Source of the DNA: Streptomyces sp. CC208A
GTDB taxonomy: Bacteria > Actinomycetota > Actinomycetes > Streptomycetales > Streptomycetaceae
Length of the DNA: 64,000 nucleotides
Reading direction: 5' to 3'
NCBI RefSeq assembly: GCF_030010625.1
Contig: NZ_JASCXN010000023.1
Coordinates: 62,001-126,000, forward strand
Both the position numbers and the translations under genes were made by a program. Numbering within the stretch: position 1 is the first letter of the stretch; every line of letters begins with the position of its first letter. Below are positions 1 to 9,793 of the stretch, one piece after another. The notes beneath the pieces are model-generated. The model was not told the origin of the DNA and did no database searches. It was given only the letters and a program-made list of their open reading frames with translations.

Positions 1-334
1 CCTGCCCGCGCAGCGCTGCCCGGCCCGCGATCACCGAGAAGTCCCGCAGCTGCCAGGGCTCGCCCCCGAGCGCCTCGCGGCTCAGGCAGTGGGCGGCGGT
101 GAGCACCTTGGCGGGCGCCACGACGACACCCCCGCAGAACTGGCCCGCCCGCATACCCCCGAACCGGTCACGGCTGGACAGCGCCACCACCCAGGGCGCG
201 TCGGCGATCGCGGTCGGGCTGCCGCCCACCACGACGCCGTCCGCGGCGGCCGGGGCGGCGCCGGCCACCTGCCCCGCCACCGCCGTGACCAGACCCAGGG
301 CACCCGTCAACAGCCGGGTGAAGGGACCACGCAT
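1..334 (-). CDS. Secreted trypsin-like (S1) serine protease, 3' end beyond window
   Basis: Partial gene: the start is inside the window and the C-terminal part runs off the left edge. The visible 111 residues begin with a signal peptide (Arg near the N-terminus, hydrophobic run, AAPAAAD cleavage region), then VVGG, the usual mature N-terminus of trypsin-like enzymes. FCGG and LTAAHC follow; the His of LTAAHC is the first member of the catalytic triad. The Asp and Ser cannot be checked because they lie outside the window. The ATG has a strong AGGAGG ribosome binding site six bases upstream. It is transcribed in the same direction as hrdB but is separated from it by a hairpin terminator, so it is probably an independent exported endopeptidase gene. 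Confidence 0.85.
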   Translation of the reverse strand, partial: MRGPFTRLLTGALGLVTAVAGQVAGAAPAAADGVVVGGSPTAIADAPWVVALSSRDRFGGMRAGQFCGGVVVAPAKVLTAAHCLSREALGGEPWQLRDFSVIAGRAALRGQ

Positions 335-412
335 GGAGCCTCCTGACTCTCCGCTGATATCCGTTCACCCAGCGTCCGGCACGGACCGGCCTCCTGCACC
401 CGCGAACGGCCG

Positions 413-447
413 AAGGGCCCGGCCCCCGAACGGGGAACCGGACCCTT
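413..447 (-). terminator. Hairpin terminator after hrdB
   Basis: Arms AAGGGCCCGG and CCGGACCCTT pair with one G-T wobble; an inner CCCC/GGGG stem closes the loop. It lies about 30 bases past the hrdB stop and ahead of the protease gene. There is no U-tract, as is common in Streptomyces. Confidence 0.7.
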
Positions 448-474
448 CGTCCACTGCCTGATACGTCGGACGGA

Positions 475-2028
<1,554 letters not shown>

Positions 2029-2419
2029 GAACAACCTCTCGGAACGATGGAAACGGCTTCCGGCCCCGCCCGGGATCGGGCCGGAGCCGACGACCGTCGA
2101 CGGGGAATGTGCCGACGGCGCGGGCTGGACCGGGGAACTGCACAGCGCCTGCACCGGCTGCTGTATTCCTTCCTCGGCTGTCACCTCTTAGGTCATCGCA
2201 CGGCTCGGAGGAGTGTTACGCCCAATCTTCGTGTCCCGAGTCACACCGCATCCGTGACGAACCGAGTGAAAAGGGGTTCAAGCGTACGTTCGGTGCCACC
2301 TGCACCCTGGCGCGGTCCGGGGAGCCCGTCCGGAGGTCGGACGGGCTCCCCGGACCACGCTCGACTCCGGCGGCTCTCCCTGCGTACGCGCCCGTGCACG
2401 TGCGGCCACGGCCCGCGGA
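2029..2419. other. hrdB upstream region
   Basis: 391 bases without a gene between whiH and hrdB. They hold the whiH terminator hairpin (2315-2355) and must contain the hrdB promoters. I could not assign -35/-10 boxes with confidence. I looked for a sigma-R type GGAAT-N18-GTT arrangement and did not find a well-spaced match. Confidence 0.5.
2315..2355 (-). terminator. Terminator after whiH
   Basis: Perfect 18-bp inverted repeat (left arm 2315-2332, right arm 2338-2355) with a five-base loop, about 65 bases past the whiH stop. Very stable, no U-tract. Confidence 0.75.
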
Positions 2420-3310
2420 TCAGTGTTCGCGCGGGGCGGGGACGACCCGGGGCTCCACCTCGGGGTGGACCGTGAGCAGTTGGCGCATGGCGGTCTCGGC
2501 GCCCTGGGCGTCCCCCGCGGCGAGGGCGTCGACGATCCGGGCGTGGTGCGCCAGGCAGCTCTCGCCGGGGCGGTCACAGGCGGTGGCGGGGCCACCGGAG
2601 ACGTGGAGGGCGGCGGCGACGATGCCGGAGAGGTGCTCCAGCATGCGGTTGCCGGCGAGCTGGATGAGCAGGGAGTGGAACTCCGCGTCGGCGCGGGAGA
2701 AGGTGACGCCGTCGGCCTGCGCGTAGGCGTGCCCCATGATCTCGACCATGTCGGCGAGGCGCTGCTGCACGTCCTCCCTGCCATGTCCGGCGGCGAGGCG
2801 GGCGGCCAGCGGCTCGATGGTCCAGCGCAGCTCGTTCAGCTCGCGCCGCTGGTCGTCACGCTGGGGCCCGAAGGCGCGCCACTCGATGATGTCGGGGTCG
2901 AGCAGGTTCCAGTCGCTGACCGGGCGGACCCGGGTGCCGACGTTGGGCCGGGCGCTGACGAGGCCCTTGGCCTCCAGGACGCGGAGGGACTCGCGCACGA
3001 CGGTACGCGAGACCTCGAAGCGCTGACCGATCTCCTCGGGGACGAGGGGGCGGTCCGCGCCGAGGTCGCCGGAGACGATCATCTGACCGAGCTGTTGGAC
3101 GAGCTGGCCGTGCAGGCCACGGCCGCGACTGCCGGCGGTGCGGCGGCCGACGCGGCCGAGGTCCGTGTCCACCCCCTCCCAGGAGGGCGGGCTCACGCGG
3201 TCGGCGACGGGGGCCTCCGCGTAGGGGTAGCGGTCGACATCGCCCGGAGCGCCGAGGCCGGAGTCGACGGAGCGGGCGGCGGTCATCATCGTGTGCGCAA
3301 GGGTACTCAC
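2420..3310 (-). CDS. whiH: Sporulation regulator WhiH (GntR family, FadR subfamily)
   Basis: 296-residue transcription factor. After a poorly conserved 60-residue N-terminus, a GntR winged helix is visible (SRGRGLHGQLVQQLGQMIVSG, then EEIGQRFEVSRTVVRESLR). An all-helical FadR-type C-terminal ligand-binding (FCD) domain follows, with its conserved Asp and His residues (ADAEFH, HHARI). In S. coelicolor WhiH controls the switch to sporulation septation in aerial hyphae and its gene lies beside hrdB, as here. I chose the GTG (VSTLAHTMM) preceded by AAAGGA; two in-frame ATGs seven and eight codons later lack a ribosome binding site. A sigma-WhiG-like promoter lies upstream. The symbol rests on family, neighbourhood and promoter together. 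Confidence 0.87.
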   Translation of the reverse strand: MSTLAHTMMTAARSVDSGLGAPGDVDRYPYAEAPVADRVSPPSWEGVDTDLGRVGRRTAGSRGRGLHGQLVQQLGQMIVSGDLGADRPLVPEEIGQRFEVSRTVVRESLRVLEAKGLVSARPNVGTRVRPVSDWNLLDPDIIEWRAFGPQRDDQRRELNELRWTIEPLAARLAAGHGREDVQQRLADMVEIMGHAYAQADGVTFSRADAEFHSLLIQLAGNRMLEHLSGIVAAALHVSGGPATACDRPGESCLAHHARIVDALAAGDAQGAETAMRQLLTVHPEVEPRVVPAPREH

Positions 3311-3373
3311 GCATCCTTTGTCGGCGTTGCCTCCGTGACCCTTGAGGTCTTTGGTGAAAAGCACACGAAAGGG

Positions 3374-3399
3374 TGATCGGCACCCCCTACACAATTGAC
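3374..3399 (-). promoter_or_regulatory. Sigma-WhiG-like promoter of whiH
   Basis: Reading the minus strand, GTCAA (3395-3399) is followed 13 bases later by GCCGATCA (3374-3381). The second element differs by one base from the GCCGATAA -10 sequence of sigma-28/sigma-WhiG promoters. The predicted start leaves a leader of about 55-60 bases before the whiH GTG. whiH is an established sigma-WhiG target in S. coelicolor. Confidence 0.65.
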
Positions 3400-3470
3400 G
3401 ATTATTCGGGCATAAGCAGCATCCCTCAAGGGAGTTGCGACCTAACCGGAAGGCAACGATCCGGAAGCGA

Positions 3471-5195
3471 TCACCAACGGGCCTGCCAGCGAAGGCCTGT
3501 GAGCACATACGCGCAGAGCAGGACCGTCAACGTGAGCACGAGGGCCACCCCTGCGGGCTGCCCCACCACCTCCAGCACCCCGGCGAGCCACCGGTCCAGG
3601 GGTGCCCACCGCGGGCCGGCGAACTCGCCCAGCCGGGAGGGGAGTCCGGCGACGGACCGGACCGCAGGACCGCTCGCCACCTGACGCAGCAGCGGGACGA
3701 AGGCGACCGGCACGAAGAGGACCGCGGCCACCCCGGCCGCCGCCGCGCGGAACACGCCGGCCCCCAGGACCCCCGCCCACGCGCAGCCGACCGCGAGCCC
3801 CAGCCAACTCGCGGACATCGAACCCCAGTTGTCTGGTACGGAGATCAAGTCGGCGCCGTAGAAGAGCCGGAGGGCCGCCAGGTCGACCCCCGCCGTCAGC
3901 GCGCCGAGGAACAGCGCGAGGGCCGCGGCGACGGCGAGCTTGGCGAGCAGCAGCGCGAGTCGGCGCGGTACGGCGCCGCGCCCTGCGGCGAGCGCGGGGT
4001 AGCGGTACTCCTCGCCGAAGGAGAGCGCGCCGAGCAGCCCGGCGCCGAGCGCCGCGGGCGGCAGCGGCAGGAGGTCGGGCCAGGCGGCCATCACTGTCGG
4101 CAGCGGGGTCCCACCGCCCCGCCCGAGGAGCACCGCGAGCACGACCGACACCGCCGGCACGCCCGCCGCGACCAGCCATGTGGAGGGCACGCCGAGGACC
4201 CGGCGCAGCTCGTACCGGAGCGGGCGCAGCGGCGCGCGGACCGGACGGCGCGCCGCCGCGGGCCGGTCCGGAGCCGCGCCACCCGTCGGCGGGGCCGGCG
4301 CGGGCACCCGTACCGGAAGGGGGTCGGCGTCACCGGTCTCGTCCGCGAGCCGGTGGACCGGTACGCCGTGCCGGAACGCGATGTCCCCCACCTGGGCGCA
4401 GTCGCCGCCGTACACCAGGAGGAGGGTGCCGTCCTGCGTGACGGCCTCGACCGGCCTGCGGGCGGCTCGGGCCTCCTGCGCCACGGCGGCGGCGAGCCGG
4501 GCGGCGTGCGGGGTGCGGACGGCGACCCTCGGCCGCAGCCGGGTGCGGGCGAAGTCGCCGGCGTCCTGGGCGGCGACCAGGCGACCCTCGTCGAGCGTGA
4601 TGACGTGGTCGGCGTTGCGCGCCGCGTCCTTGGGGTCCCTGGTGGTGTAGAGCACGGTGCCGCCGCCGTCCGCGTGCGCCCGCAGGAGTCCGTGCAGGCC
4701 GGCCTGCTCCACCGGGGAGAGCCCCGCCGCCGGGGCGTCCAGGAGCAGCGTGTGCGGCTCCCCCAACAGGGCGGCGGCCAGGGCGAGTCGGCGGTCGACC
4801 CCACGGGGCAGGGTGCCGAGCCGCCGCCCCTCCAGTCCGGCCAGCCCCACGGCGCGGATCACCTCGTCGGTCCGGGCGACCGGAACTCCCGCGCCGGCGG
4901 CGAGCATCCGCAACTGCCCGCGCACGGTACGGGACGGGTGCCCGGGCACGTCGCCGAGGACCACCCCGACCTCGCGCGCGGGCTGGGCGATCCGGTGCAG
5001 CGGCCGCCCACGGAAGTAGGTGAGTCCGCGCCCCGGGTCGAGTCCGAGCAGGAGGCGCAGGGCGGTCGTCTTGCCGGAACCCGGGGCTCCGACGAGGGCG
5101 GTCACGGCCCCCGGCGGGGCCTCGAAGGTCAGATCGTCCACGGCGGGCGGGCGATCGCGGCGGGGGGTGCTGGTCAGTCCGATGGCCTGGAGCAT
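3471..5195 (-). CDS. ABC transporter: ATPase fused to a membrane domain, degenerate nucleotide site
   Basis: 574 residues. The first ~200 form an ABC ATPase: Walker A GAPGSGKT (about residues 36-43) and an H-loop-like region. The signature reads LPRGV instead of LSGGQ, and Walker B reads LLLDAP, with Ala where the catalytic Glu normally sits. A linker of ~120 residues follows, then about six hydrophobic segments from ~residue 330 (such as VPAVSVVLAVLL, LALFLGALTAGV, GVAAVLFVPVAFVPLL), as in ABC-2 type exporters. The start is the ATG of MLQAIGL, preceded by GAGAGAAG; the frame is open 32 codons further up without support. It lies directly upstream of whiH on the same strand but ends 160 bases before the whiH GTG, with the whiH promoter between. 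Substrate unknown. Confidence 0.75.
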   Translation of the reverse strand: MLQAIGLTSTPRRDRPPAVDDLTFEAPPGAVTALVGAPGSGKTTALRLLLGLDPGRGLTYFRGRPLHRIAQPAREVGVVLGDVPGHPSRTVRGQLRMLAAGAGVPVARTDEVIRAVGLAGLEGRRLGTLPRGVDRRLALAAALLGEPHTLLLDAPAAGLSPVEQAGLHGLLRAHADGGGTVLYTTRDPKDAARNADHVITLDEGRLVAAQDAGDFARTRLRPRVAVRTPHAARLAAAVAQEARAARRPVEAVTQDGTLLLVYGGDCAQVGDIAFRHGVPVHRLADETGDADPLPVRVPAPAPPTGGAAPDRPAAARRPVRAPLRPLRYELRRVLGVPSTWLVAAGVPAVSVVLAVLLGRGGGTPLPTVMAAWPDLLPLPPAALGAGLLGALSFGEEYRYPALAAGRGAVPRRLALLLAKLAVAAALALFLGALTAGVDLAALRLFYGADLISVPDNWGSMSASWLGLAVGCAWAGVLGAGVFRAAAAGVAAVLFVPVAFVPLLRQVASGPAVRSVAGLPSRLGEFAGPRWAPLDRWLAGVLEVVGQPAGVALVLTLTVLLCAYVLTGLRWQARW

Positions 5196-5318
5196 CGCTT
5201 CTCTCGCGGTAGGTGTCACCGCTCCGCGGCAGGGCGGCGCTATCGCAGCAAGATAACGCCAGATTTCGGACTTTTGCCGCAGGGTTGCCACCCGGGGGCG
5301 GCGGGGAGGACGCGCCCC

Positions 5319-6083
5319 TCAGACCTCGGGGCGCAGCATCGGCGGGTTGAGGAGGGTGGCGCCGCCGGCCCTGAACAGCTGGGCGGGGCGGCCTCCCTGA
5401 CGGGTGGTGGTCCCGCCGGTCGGGACGAGGAAGCCGGGGGTACCGGTGACTTTGCGGTGGAAGTTACGCGGGTCGAGCGAGACGCCCCAGACGGCCTCGT
5501 AGACCCGGCGCAGCTCCCCGACGGTGAACTCGGGCGGGCAGAAGGCCGTGGCGAGCGAGGAGTACTCGATCTTGGAACGAGCCCGCTCCACCCCGTCGGA
5601 GAGGATCTGGGCGTGGTCGAAGGCGAGCGCGTCCGGCGAGTCGCTGCCCGCCGCCCGCGCCTGGTCGAGCAGTTCCTCCACCGGGGCCCAGCGCGCGCTG
5701 TTGGCGTCCCCGCCGGGCCGCGGCGCCGGCAGGTCGGGGGCGAGTGCGAGGTGGGCGACGCTCACCACCCGCATCCGCGGATCGCGCTCGGGCGCTCCGT
5801 AGGTGGCGAGCTGTTCCAGGTGCGCGCCGTTGTCCGGCACCGGCGACGGGGCCGACGGGTCGTGGGCGCGCAGTCCGGTCTCCTCGGCCAGCTCGCGCGC
5901 GGCCGCGGCGCCGAGGTCCTCGTCGGCGCGGACGAAGCCTCCGGGCAGCGCCCACCGTCCTCGGAAGGGCGCTTCTCCCCTGCGGACGACCAGAGTGCAC
6001 AGGGCGTGGCTCCGCACGGTGAGGACGACCAAGTCGACGGTGACGGCGAAGGGCGGGAAGGCCGACGGGTCGTAGGGAGGCAT
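5319..6083 (-). CDS. NrtR-like Nudix-domain transcriptional regulator
   Basis: 254 residues. The N-terminal half is a Nudix hydrolase fold with a complete Nudix box, GX5EX7REUXEEXGU (GGFVRADEDLGAAAARE then LAEETGL), so metal-dependent hydrolysis may be retained. The C-terminal ~90 residues (FTVGELRRVYEAVWG, LDPRNFHRKVTG, GGRPAQLFR) form the winged-helix module of NrtR-type regulators, which in other bacteria repress NAD or sugar metabolism genes in response to ADP-ribose or a related nucleotide sugar. The ATG has no good ribosome binding site. TATGAT sits six bases before it, suggesting a leaderless transcript. Target genes unknown; a catalytic Nudix hydrolase is the alternative reading. Confidence 0.72.
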   Translation of the reverse strand: MPPYDPSAFPPFAVTVDLVVLTVRSHALCTLVVRRGEAPFRGRWALPGGFVRADEDLGAAAARELAEETGLRAHDPSAPSPVPDNGAHLEQLATYGAPERDPRMRVVSVAHLALAPDLPAPRPGGDANSARWAPVEELLDQARAAGSDSPDALAFDHAQILSDGVERARSKIEYSSLATAFCPPEFTVGELRRVYEAVWGVSLDPRNFHRKVTGTPGFLVPTGGTTTRQGGRPAQLFRAGGATLLNPPMLRPEV

Positions 6084-6089
6084 GCCGCG

Positions 6090-6111
6090 ATCATAGTCGT
6101 CTTCCTGACGA
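6090..6111 (-). promoter_or_regulatory. Leaderless promoter and possible operator of the Nudix regulator
   Basis: On the minus strand TATGAT (6090-6095) ends six bases before the ATG, which would place the transcript start at or near the start codon. Immediately upstream lies TCGTC-AGGAA-GACGA, a 5-bp inverted repeat (6097-6101 and 6107-6111), well placed for autoregulation. No good -35 hexamer was seen. Confidence 0.4.
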
Positions 6112-6191
6112 TAAACACGCCCTGTGCGCTTCTCGTCCCTGACTTCCTCCCCCGGTCCCGAGGACTTCCTCGTCTCCGTGCCCGGCATCCG

Positions 6192-8249
6192 TCACACCCC
6201 CAGCTGCAGACCCTCGGCGGCCTCCTCGACCATACCGAGTCCGAGGCGGCTCACCCGCACGGCGAAGGGCTCGCCGGCGACCACGAGTCCGGAGAACCGG
6301 ACCGCCCCCAGCGGTGCGGAGGCCATCGGCTGCACCGCGACGCTCCGGCCGGGGGTGTCGGGCCGGATCCCGGCCAGGGCGGTGAGCGCGTGGACCGCTC
6401 CGGCGGCCGCGACGGCGGCGGGCCGGCAGGCGGCCGGGTGCGGCACGGGGCGCGCGCCCGCGGCGCGCTGCTCGCCCGCGTACATCTCGGGCAGCCGGTG
6501 GCCGAAGAGCTCGGCGGCGTCGAGCAGGCCCCGCAGCAGCGCCGTGGCCTCCTTCTCGTATCCGGCGGCGGCAAGGCCGGCGACGGCGACGGCCGTTTCG
6601 TGGACCCGGACGGCTCCGGCCCGGTGCCCGAACGGGTTGTGGCCGGGCTCCTTGGCGCCGAGGCTGCGCAGCCCCCAGCCGGAGTCGAGCGCGGGGGTGC
6701 CGAGCAGGCGCGCGAGCTGTTCGGTCTCCGCCTGGTCGAGCAGCCCCCGGGCGTACCGGCCGCTGTCGAGGAGACCGGTGTCGAGGAGGTGGGCGGCCCA
6801 CCCGCCGAGCTGGGCCCAGGAGTGTCCCTCGGGCGCCCGGGCGGCGGCGGGTCGGCCGCCGGACGGATCGTCGAGCCAGAACTCGCTCCGGAACCGTTCG
6901 CGCAGGGTGCGGGCCGCGGCCCGGAGGTCCGCCGCCCCCGGCCGCCCGCAAGCGTCGAGGAGGTCGGCCCCGAGCAGGGCGGCCCGATGGGCGTGGGCCT
7001 GGGTCTCGGCCCGCCAGGGTCCGCCGGGCGCGGGGTCCGGCAGGAGGCCGTCCGCGTCAAGGCCGCGGCGCAGCCAGGCGAGGCAGCGCTCCGCCACCGG
7101 AAGGAGCTCGTCCAGGTCGGCCTGGGGGAGGCCCCACCGGCGTGCCTCGGCGAGGACGACGGGGAAGGCGAGGGTGGCCTCGACTCCGGTGCAGCGGGGC
7201 GGGAGGTGCGGCCCGGCGTCCCGCAGCGGGCCGGGGAGACGCCCGGACTCGGTTCCGCCGGCGACCTGGGTGCGGCCGAGGCAGCGGAGGGTGGTGGCGG
7301 CGAGCCGGGTGCCGAGAGGCAGGGCCATACGGGCCGCCCAGAGCGCCTCCGCGGTGACCGGTCCGCAGCGCCACGGGACGCCGGCCGCGAGATGGACGTC
7401 CGCGGGGTGCGCGGGGTCGCGCTGGAGGAGGGCCCGCAGGTCCTCGACCGACGTACGGAGCAGCACGCCGGGGCGGCGGTCGTCGCCCTCCGCCTGGGCG
7501 TCGGAGAGCAGGTGGCCGCCGGGGCGCCCGGTGCCGCCGGGCGGGGTGGCACCGGGGCTCCGGTCGGCGTGGACACGGAGGTGGAGAGTGGTGGCTGCGC
7601 CGGGGGCGAGGTCGGTTTCCCAGCGGAGCACCCCGGCCGCCGCCAGGGCGTCCGTGGGCGCCGGATCGGCCGTGACGGCGACGGAGCGTCCATCGGGGGC
7701 GGTCCAGCGCAGTCCGGTGCCGTGGACGCTGGCTCTGAGTTCGGGACGTGGTCGGCCGGACGCGACCGCGCCCAGCTCCGCGAGATCCGTGCCCAGAGCG
7801 ACCTCCACGGGGAGGCGGAGGGGCCGCGGGAAGGCGCTGCGGAGGGTGATCCGCTCGGTGCCGTCGGCGCTCCGGGAGCGCTCGACGGTGACACCCGGGT
7901 CGGGGCCGGTGTCGCCGGGGGCCCGGAGGGCGCCGGCGAACACGGCCCGGTCGGCGGCGGCGAGCCGCCCTTGAAGGGGGATGGGCTCGCGGCCGGCGAC
8001 CCGCAGGACGCTGCGGGAGAGGAGGCGCCGTCCCGAGGCGTACACGCCTTCCGGTCCGCGGCCGGTGAGCTGGCCGTGCTCGGGAGAGAGGGTGAAGGCG
8101 GGCAGGGCGACGCACAGGAGGGCGTCGTGGACCGGGGGGAGTTCTCCGGGGTGGTTCCCCCGGACGGCGGGGACACCGCCGTCCGGGGGGATTTGTCTGC
8201 TGGGCCGTTCCGTCGGGTGGCCGGGGGTCGGAACAGGGCTGTGGACCAT
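6192..8249 (-). CDS. Glycogen debranching-type enzyme (amylo-alpha-1,6-glucosidase family)
   Basis: 685 residues from the ATG shown. The N-terminal beta-rich domain has the debranching signature LLCVALPAF and HGQLTGRGPEGVYASGRR. The C-terminal half is an (alpha/alpha)6 glycosidase: RAETQAHAHRAAL, SGWGLRSL, GHNPFGHRAGAVR, LPEMYAG, and a PHPAACRPAAVAA run that matches the usual PYPxACxPQAWAA. Such enzymes hydrolyse alpha-1,6 branches of glycogen or maltodextrin in the cytoplasm. The region that often reads VWPHD reads VRVHE here. The start is uncertain: this ATG has no ribosome binding site, while a GTG at 8368 with GAGGAG upstream and a GTGA overlap with the previous gene lies in a different frame (see findings). 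Confidence 0.75.
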   Translation of the reverse strand: MVHSPVPTPGHPTERPSRQIPPDGGVPAVRGNHPGELPPVHDALLCVALPAFTLSPEHGQLTGRGPEGVYASGRRLLSRSVLRVAGREPIPLQGRLAAADRAVFAGALRAPGDTGPDPGVTVERSRSADGTERITLRSAFPRPLRLPVEVALGTDLAELGAVASGRPRPELRASVHGTGLRWTAPDGRSVAVTADPAPTDALAAAGVLRWETDLAPGAATTLHLRVHADRSPGATPPGGTGRPGGHLLSDAQAEGDDRRPGVLLRTSVEDLRALLQRDPAHPADVHLAAGVPWRCGPVTAEALWAARMALPLGTRLAATTLRCLGRTQVAGGTESGRLPGPLRDAGPHLPPRCTGVEATLAFPVVLAEARRWGLPQADLDELLPVAERCLAWLRRGLDADGLLPDPAPGGPWRAETQAHAHRAALLGADLLDACGRPGAADLRAAARTLRERFRSEFWLDDPSGGRPAAARAPEGHSWAQLGGWAAHLLDTGLLDSGRYARGLLDQAETEQLARLLGTPALDSGWGLRSLGAKEPGHNPFGHRAGAVRVHETAVAVAGLAAAGYEKEATALLRGLLDAAELFGHRLPEMYAGEQRAAGARPVPHPAACRPAAVAAAGAVHALTALAGIRPDTPGRSVAVQPMASAPLGAVRFSGLVVAGEPFAVRVSRLGLGMVEEAAEGLQLGV

Positions 8250-8364
8250 GAGGGGTGTGGCGTGCTCTCTGTGCGATCCGGACGGCCGGCAGGGCGTCGG
8301 CGGTATGGCTCGCCCGGCCCCGCCACAGAGGTGAACGGCCGGGGGGTGCGCGGGGTCACGGTCG

Positions 8365-9753
8365 TCACCGGCCGCTCCTCGTGCCGCGCCGGCCTCCGGG
8401 GTGCGGGGCGGGGCCTCCCGGCCGGGTCGCGGCGCGCCCGACGTGCCGTACTCCCGGTGCCCCCCGGCCTCGCCGGGCGGTGCCCGCCGCCCTCGGGAGC
8501 GCCGGCCGCGGCCGGGCGGGGCGTCCTCCTCGGCTCCGGATCCGGGTCCGGGCGCCCCGGGCGGGCGCGGCGGCCGCCTGTTCGGCCGCGGCCCGGGTCT
8601 CCCGCTCCTGGCGCAGGCAGGTGCGGAGTGTCTCGGGGTCGAGGCCCTCGTTGCACGCCTGGTGCAGCAGCCGTGCGAAGAGGTACTCGGGGTCCGCCTG
8701 GAGGGCGAGACTCAGGGCGACGCGGGCGGTCGGTTCGTCGCCGGTCGACCAGGCGGCCCAGCCGGCGAGGGTGAGCGGCGCGGCGGCGTACTCCTCGTAG
8801 GGGGCGACGCAGCGCCGGGCGAGGACACGCCAGAGCCGTCCGGCCGCGGCGCCTTCGGCTCCTTCCATCCATTCGGCGAGCCGGTCGCGGGTGAGACGGT
8901 CCTGGAGTCCCAGGATCAGGGCGGCCGCGTCGCTGTGGTCGACGAGGGCGTCGTCGTCCGCGTCGATCGCCGCCTGGCCGCGGCGGGTTCCGTCCGCGCC
9001 GACCCGGAGCTGCGGTCCGGCGAACCTGTTCAGGAGCCGGCCTGCGAGGGCCAGCGTCGTCTCGCGCAGCCGCGCCCGGCCTTCTTCGTCCGCGCCGTCG
9101 ACGACGCGGGGGACGATGTCGGCGGCGGCCGCGTCGAGGGCGGCGCGCTGCTCTGTGTCGCCGGGTGCGCCGGTGGGCTTGAAGCGGGCTTCCATCTCCC
9201 GGAGTGAACCCCGGACCTGGATTCCCGCGTAGGTGGCGGCCGCCGCCATCACCGAGGTGCCGCCGAGGGCGAGCGGGGTGCCCTCGGGCGGGCAGCAATG
9301 GGGGTTGGGGCAGCAGTAGGAGAAGTGGCGTCCGCCGGAGATGCAGAGCACCTCGTAGACGGGGATGTCGAGGGCTCCGCAGGCGGTCCGCAGGCGCTGG
9401 GCGAAGGGCCGCAGCCGCTCGTGGACCTCGCGGGCGGTCTCGCCCGTGCCCGGGTCCTGGCAGAGGAAGCCGACGATGCCGTCGGGTGGTGTGCCGCGCT
9501 TGGCGCACATGTCGACGAGAACCTCGGCGAGGTGGTCCGCGGTGGAGTCCCACTCACCGGGCGAGCGGGGAATGCCGAGCCGGATCCGGCCGCCGAAGCG
9601 TCCGTTCTCACCGTGCAGGGCGACGAGCACGACCGAGTCGGTCGGGTGGAAGCCGAGCACGAACGGCAGGGCGTCGGCGAGTTCGGCTGCGCTGCGCAGG
9701 GTGACCTGTCGGCCGCGAGCGGATGCACTGGTTTCGTGGTGATTCGCGTTCAT
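8365..9753 (-). CDS. DUF4192 domain-containing protein
   Basis: 462 residues. The N-terminus (LRSAAELADALPFVLGFHPTDSVVLVAL) is the hallmark of the actinobacterial DUF4192 family. A Cys/His-rich stretch (YCCPNPHCCPPEG) sits mid-protein and could bind metal. The rest is helical, ending in an Arg/Gly/Pro-rich basic tail of ~70 residues. No function is established for the family. It is transcribed divergently from the RecQ-type helicase across a 141-base spacer containing two DnaA-box-like sequences, so a link to DNA maintenance is possible but unproven. Its stop overlaps a possible GTG start of the debranching gene. Confidence 0.75.
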   Translation of the reverse strand: MNANHHETSASARGRQVTLRSAAELADALPFVLGFHPTDSVVLVALHGENGRFGGRIRLGIPRSPGEWDSTADHLAEVLVDMCAKRGTPPDGIVGFLCQDPGTGETAREVHERLRPFAQRLRTACGALDIPVYEVLCISGGRHFSYCCPNPHCCPPEGTPLALGGTSVMAAAATYAGIQVRGSLREMEARFKPTGAPGDTEQRAALDAAAADIVPRVVDGADEEGRARLRETTLALAGRLLNRFAGPQLRVGADGTRRGQAAIDADDDALVDHSDAAALILGLQDRLTRDRLAEWMEGAEGAAAGRLWRVLARRCVAPYEEYAAAPLTLAGWAAWSTGDEPTARVALSLALQADPEYLFARLLHQACNEGLDPETLRTCLRQERETRAAAEQAAAAPARGARTRIRSRGGRPARPRPALPRAAGTARRGRGAPGVRHVGRAATRPGGPAPHPGGRRGTRSGR

Positions 9754-9793
9754 GGCGAGGACGTTCTCGTGATCTCCGCTTTCCGACAACCCC

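Noticed and set aside
2029..2300. Sigma-R promoter for hrdB
   Set aside because: GGAAT and GTT elements occur but at about 26-base spacing, not the required ~18.
3435..8774. A 1,779-codon open frame on the plus strand
   Set aside because: It lies opposite the ABC, Nudix and debranching genes. The translation is Arg/Gly/Glu-rich, has no domain, and arises from high G+C suppressing stop codons.
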